Origin: Bacteroidota bacterium
GTDB lineage: Bacteria; Bacteroidota; Bacteroidia; Bacteroidales; B39-G9
NCBI GenBank assembly: GCA_003648455.1
Contig: QMPG01000170.1
Coordinates: 1-6,945 of the forward strand
Direction of reading: 5' to 3'
DNA: 6,945 nucleotides
Below, one piece after another: positions 5,717-6,945 of the stretch. Under the pieces are notes generated by a model that saw nothing but the letters and a program-made list of their open reading frames with translations, ran no database searches and was not told where the DNA came from. Position numbers and translations under genes: made by a program. The first letter of the stretch is position 1, and every line of letters begins with the position of its first letter.

Positions 5717-6367
5717 ATGGAAAAAATTTATCAAGATTCGGGTGTCGAGTTAACAAAATTTACAGCAAGAAATTATGATACAGTAATGAATATTGCTTCA
5801 TTTGGTTTGTATAAGGGGTTCATTAAAAAAGCCATAAAAGCTGTAGATGTACAAGCTAACGACAAGGTACTTGATTTGGGTTGTGGTACCGGCAGAAATA
5901 TTTTATTAATGAATAATTTCTCAGGTAATAATTCTTCTTTTACAGGATTGGATATTTCTGAAGATATGGAAAAACAATTTTTGGCAAATACTAAAGATCA
6001 CAAAAATATAGAATTTATTAATAAAAGAATTGACCAACCTTTTGAGCTCGACCAAAAATTTGATAAAGTCTTTATAAGTTTTGTTATTCATGGCTTTCCA
6101 CACGAAATAAGAAAAATTGTTATTAAAAATGCTTACGACAATTTAAAACCCGGCGGTATTTTTAATATTCTTGATTTTGCTGAATTTGATATGAACAAAA
6201 TGCCTTTTCATCATCGTCTTGTATTTAAAAAAATTGAATGTAAATATGCGTTTGACTTTATTGAAAGAGACTGGAAATCAATTCTCAAAGATTATGGATT
6301 TAATGATTTTCATGAAACTTATTATTTTAAAAAATATGTTAGGTTACTTAAAGCAGTAAAAAGCTAA
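5717..6367 (+). CDS. Class I SAM-dependent methyltransferase, substrate unknown
   Basis: A 216-residue soluble protein with a Rossmann-type methyltransferase domain. Motif I is VLDLGCGTGRN (51-61), the SAM-binding glycine loop. Motif II GLDIS (77-81) has the acidic D79 expected to bind the ribose hydroxyls. KFDKVFISFVIH (114-125) is the motif IV region, and LKPGGIFNILDF (143-154) is the usual post-motif strand. The general style resembles the UbiE/Methyltransf_11 group, but nothing identifies a quinone, tRNA, protein or small-molecule substrate. Cysteines are few (C56, C175), which argues against an arsenite methyltransferase. It starts 10 nt after the reductase stop codon and is almost certainly cotranscribed, yet no obvious metabolic link to thioredoxin reduction can be seen. 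Only a weak hairpin follows it. The family call is secure, the function unknown. Confidence 0.88.
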   Translation: MEKIYQDSGVELTKFTARNYDTVMNIASFGLYKGFIKKAIKAVDVQANDKVLDLGCGTGRNILLMNNFSGNNSSFTGLDISEDMEKQFLANTKDHKNIEFINKRIDQPFELDQKFDKVFISFVIHGFPHEIRKIVIKNAYDNLKPGGIFNILDFAEFDMNKMPFHHRLVFKKIECKYAFDFIERDWKSILKDYGFNDFHETYYFKKYVRLLKAVKS

Positions 6368-6512
6368 ATCTTGAGTTTTCTATAAAAAAATACTCGAAAT
6401 TTTAAAAGCCTAAATACCAAACGATTATAAGATTTTTTATTTTATAGTGTAGTGTTAAATAATAAATTCAGAAATCCAGACTTATCGTATATTACATTGT
6501 TGCATTTTAAAC

Positions 6513-6617
6513 ATTCAACACTCAATATAAAATTTTCAATATTCAATTAAATAACTTCTAGTATAAAGGATTTGGGTGCGTCAGCAACATTTGAATATTG
6601 ATTATTGAGTGTTGAAT
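6513..6617. repeat. Compound inverted repeat built from TTGAATATTGA-like units
   Basis: Two nested pairs of perfect arms face each other. The outer pair is ATTCAACACTCAATA (6513-6527) with its reverse complement at 6603-6617; the inner pair is TCAATATTCAA (6536-6546) with its reverse complement at 6591-6601. The central 44 nt (6547-6590) are not repetitive and contain the least A/T-rich part (GGGTGCGTCAGC, 6574-6585). Just beyond the right arm TTGAATATTGAATATT runs on (6613-6628), so the unit is partly tandem. RNA from here could fold into a long cruciform-like stem. It resembles intergenic repeat families or a miniature inverted-repeat element; no flanking target duplication was found. Confidence 0.65.
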
Positions 6618-6795
6618 ATTGAATATTTGCGATAACTACAGTTTACGAATAAATCCTCATAATCCATTAATAATCAGTTTATGGGTCATGAATCCAGAAA
6701 TTTGTAATATATCGAACTCAGCTTATTATAATTGCAAAAGAAGTGAATTTAATGTATGATAAAAATAAGGTGCAAAAAAATTAACTCAAAAAAGT

Positions 6796-6899
6796 ACAGT
6801 GCAAAAGCAACTGTGGAAAGTTTTTAACCCGAAAAATTCATAATTTTTCTACGCTTAAGAATTACCAACAAATTTGGTGTTTTTAAAACCCCAAATTTG
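6796..6899. repeat. Cluster of three short hairpins near the window end
   Basis: Three local inverted repeats follow one another. ACAGTGC (6796-6802) pairs with GCAACTGT (6807-6814) around AAAA with one bulged base. GAAAAATT (6831-6838) pairs perfectly with AATTTTTC (6842-6849) around CAT. CAAATTTGG (6869-6877) pairs perfectly with CCAAATTTG (6891-6899) around 13 nt. None is followed by a clear U-tract, so they are not convincing terminators. They could be structure in an untranslated or repeat-derived RNA, or chance in A/T-rich DNA, although the third also recurs as a near-direct repeat (CAAATTTGG at 6869 and 6892). Confidence 0.35.
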
Positions 6900-6945
6900 G
6901 GTACTTCTAATGCGGGGTTTACCGCTTTACTTTCCGCTATCCATC

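Larger units (their letters stand above)
6368..6945. other. Non-coding region downstream of the methyltransferase gene
   Basis: This 578-nt stretch has no open frame of useful length on either strand and no tRNA- or rRNA-like segment that I can recognise. A weak 6-bp hairpin with one wobble (6371-6376 with 6392-6397) just after the methyltransferase stop, with A/T-rich sequence after it, is the only terminator candidate. The middle holds a long inverted repeat, and the last 150 nt hold three short hairpins, both described separately. The final 30 or so bases are richer in C and T than the rest and may be the edge of something outside the window. Confidence 0.6.

Noticed and set aside
5921..6103. 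60-codon minus-strand open frame opposite the methyltransferase gene
   Set aside because: Shadow of a gene with intact SAM motifs; no independent support.
6371..6397. Terminator after the methyltransferase gene
   Set aside because: Only a 6-bp stem with one wobble, a 15-nt loop and no proper U-tract; kept as a remark in the non-coding region entry.
6368..6945. CRISPR array, tRNA or small ORF in the non-coding tail
   Set aside because: Repeats are not regularly spaced, no cloverleaf was seen, and ATG-initiated frames end within about ten codons.

Overview
The window is a very AT-rich stretch (by eye well under 35% G+C) carrying seven complete protein genes. Composition, the near absence of Shine-Dalgarno sequences in front of starts (A/T-only leaders, one exception) and the gene families suggest a member of the Bacteroidetes. 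A class I hybrid cluster protein points to an anaerobic or oxygen-limited lifestyle. The taxonomic call is an inference.

Layout. A 12-helix MFS permease (53-1279, +) converges on a two-gene minus-strand unit: a small hemerythrin-like protein (1767-2177) followed 38 nt later by an AhpD/CMD-family protein (1375-1728). Two perfect hairpins lie between the convergent genes. Upstream of that pair, also on the minus strand, is hcp (2386-4038), separated from it by 208 nt that hold a probable terminator. A 291-nt divergent control region (4039-4329) separates hcp from a plus-strand cluster: an atypical thioredoxin (4330-4674), a thioredoxin-reductase-like flavoprotein (4783-5706) and a class I SAM methyltransferase (5717-6367, 10 nt behind the reductase). 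The last 578 nt are non-coding and contain a long inverted repeat and several small hairpins.

How the genes may work together. Hcp (NO/hydroxylamine chemistry), a thioredoxin with its reductase, an AhpD-like CxxC protein and a hemerythrin-fold protein all fit defence against nitrosative or oxidative stress. The divergent region carries a perfect 10-4-10 palindrome of CRP/FNR-type appearance (4185-4208) and, on the thioredoxin side, an almost ideal sigma-54 (-24/-12) promoter (4267-4281). One upstream site might therefore serve both arms. This regulatory model is inferred from the sequence.

The most unusual features are protein deviations in this one locus. The thioredoxin lacks the first cysteine of CGPC and has a CC-x6-C arrangement. 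The adjacent reductase keeps its CATC disulfide centre but has lost the arginines of the NADPH-recognition motif (HEF...Q in place of HRR...R). The hemerythrin-fold protein lacks two expected histidine ligands. Together they look like a specialised redox module rather than the textbook NADPH/TrxR/Trx system.
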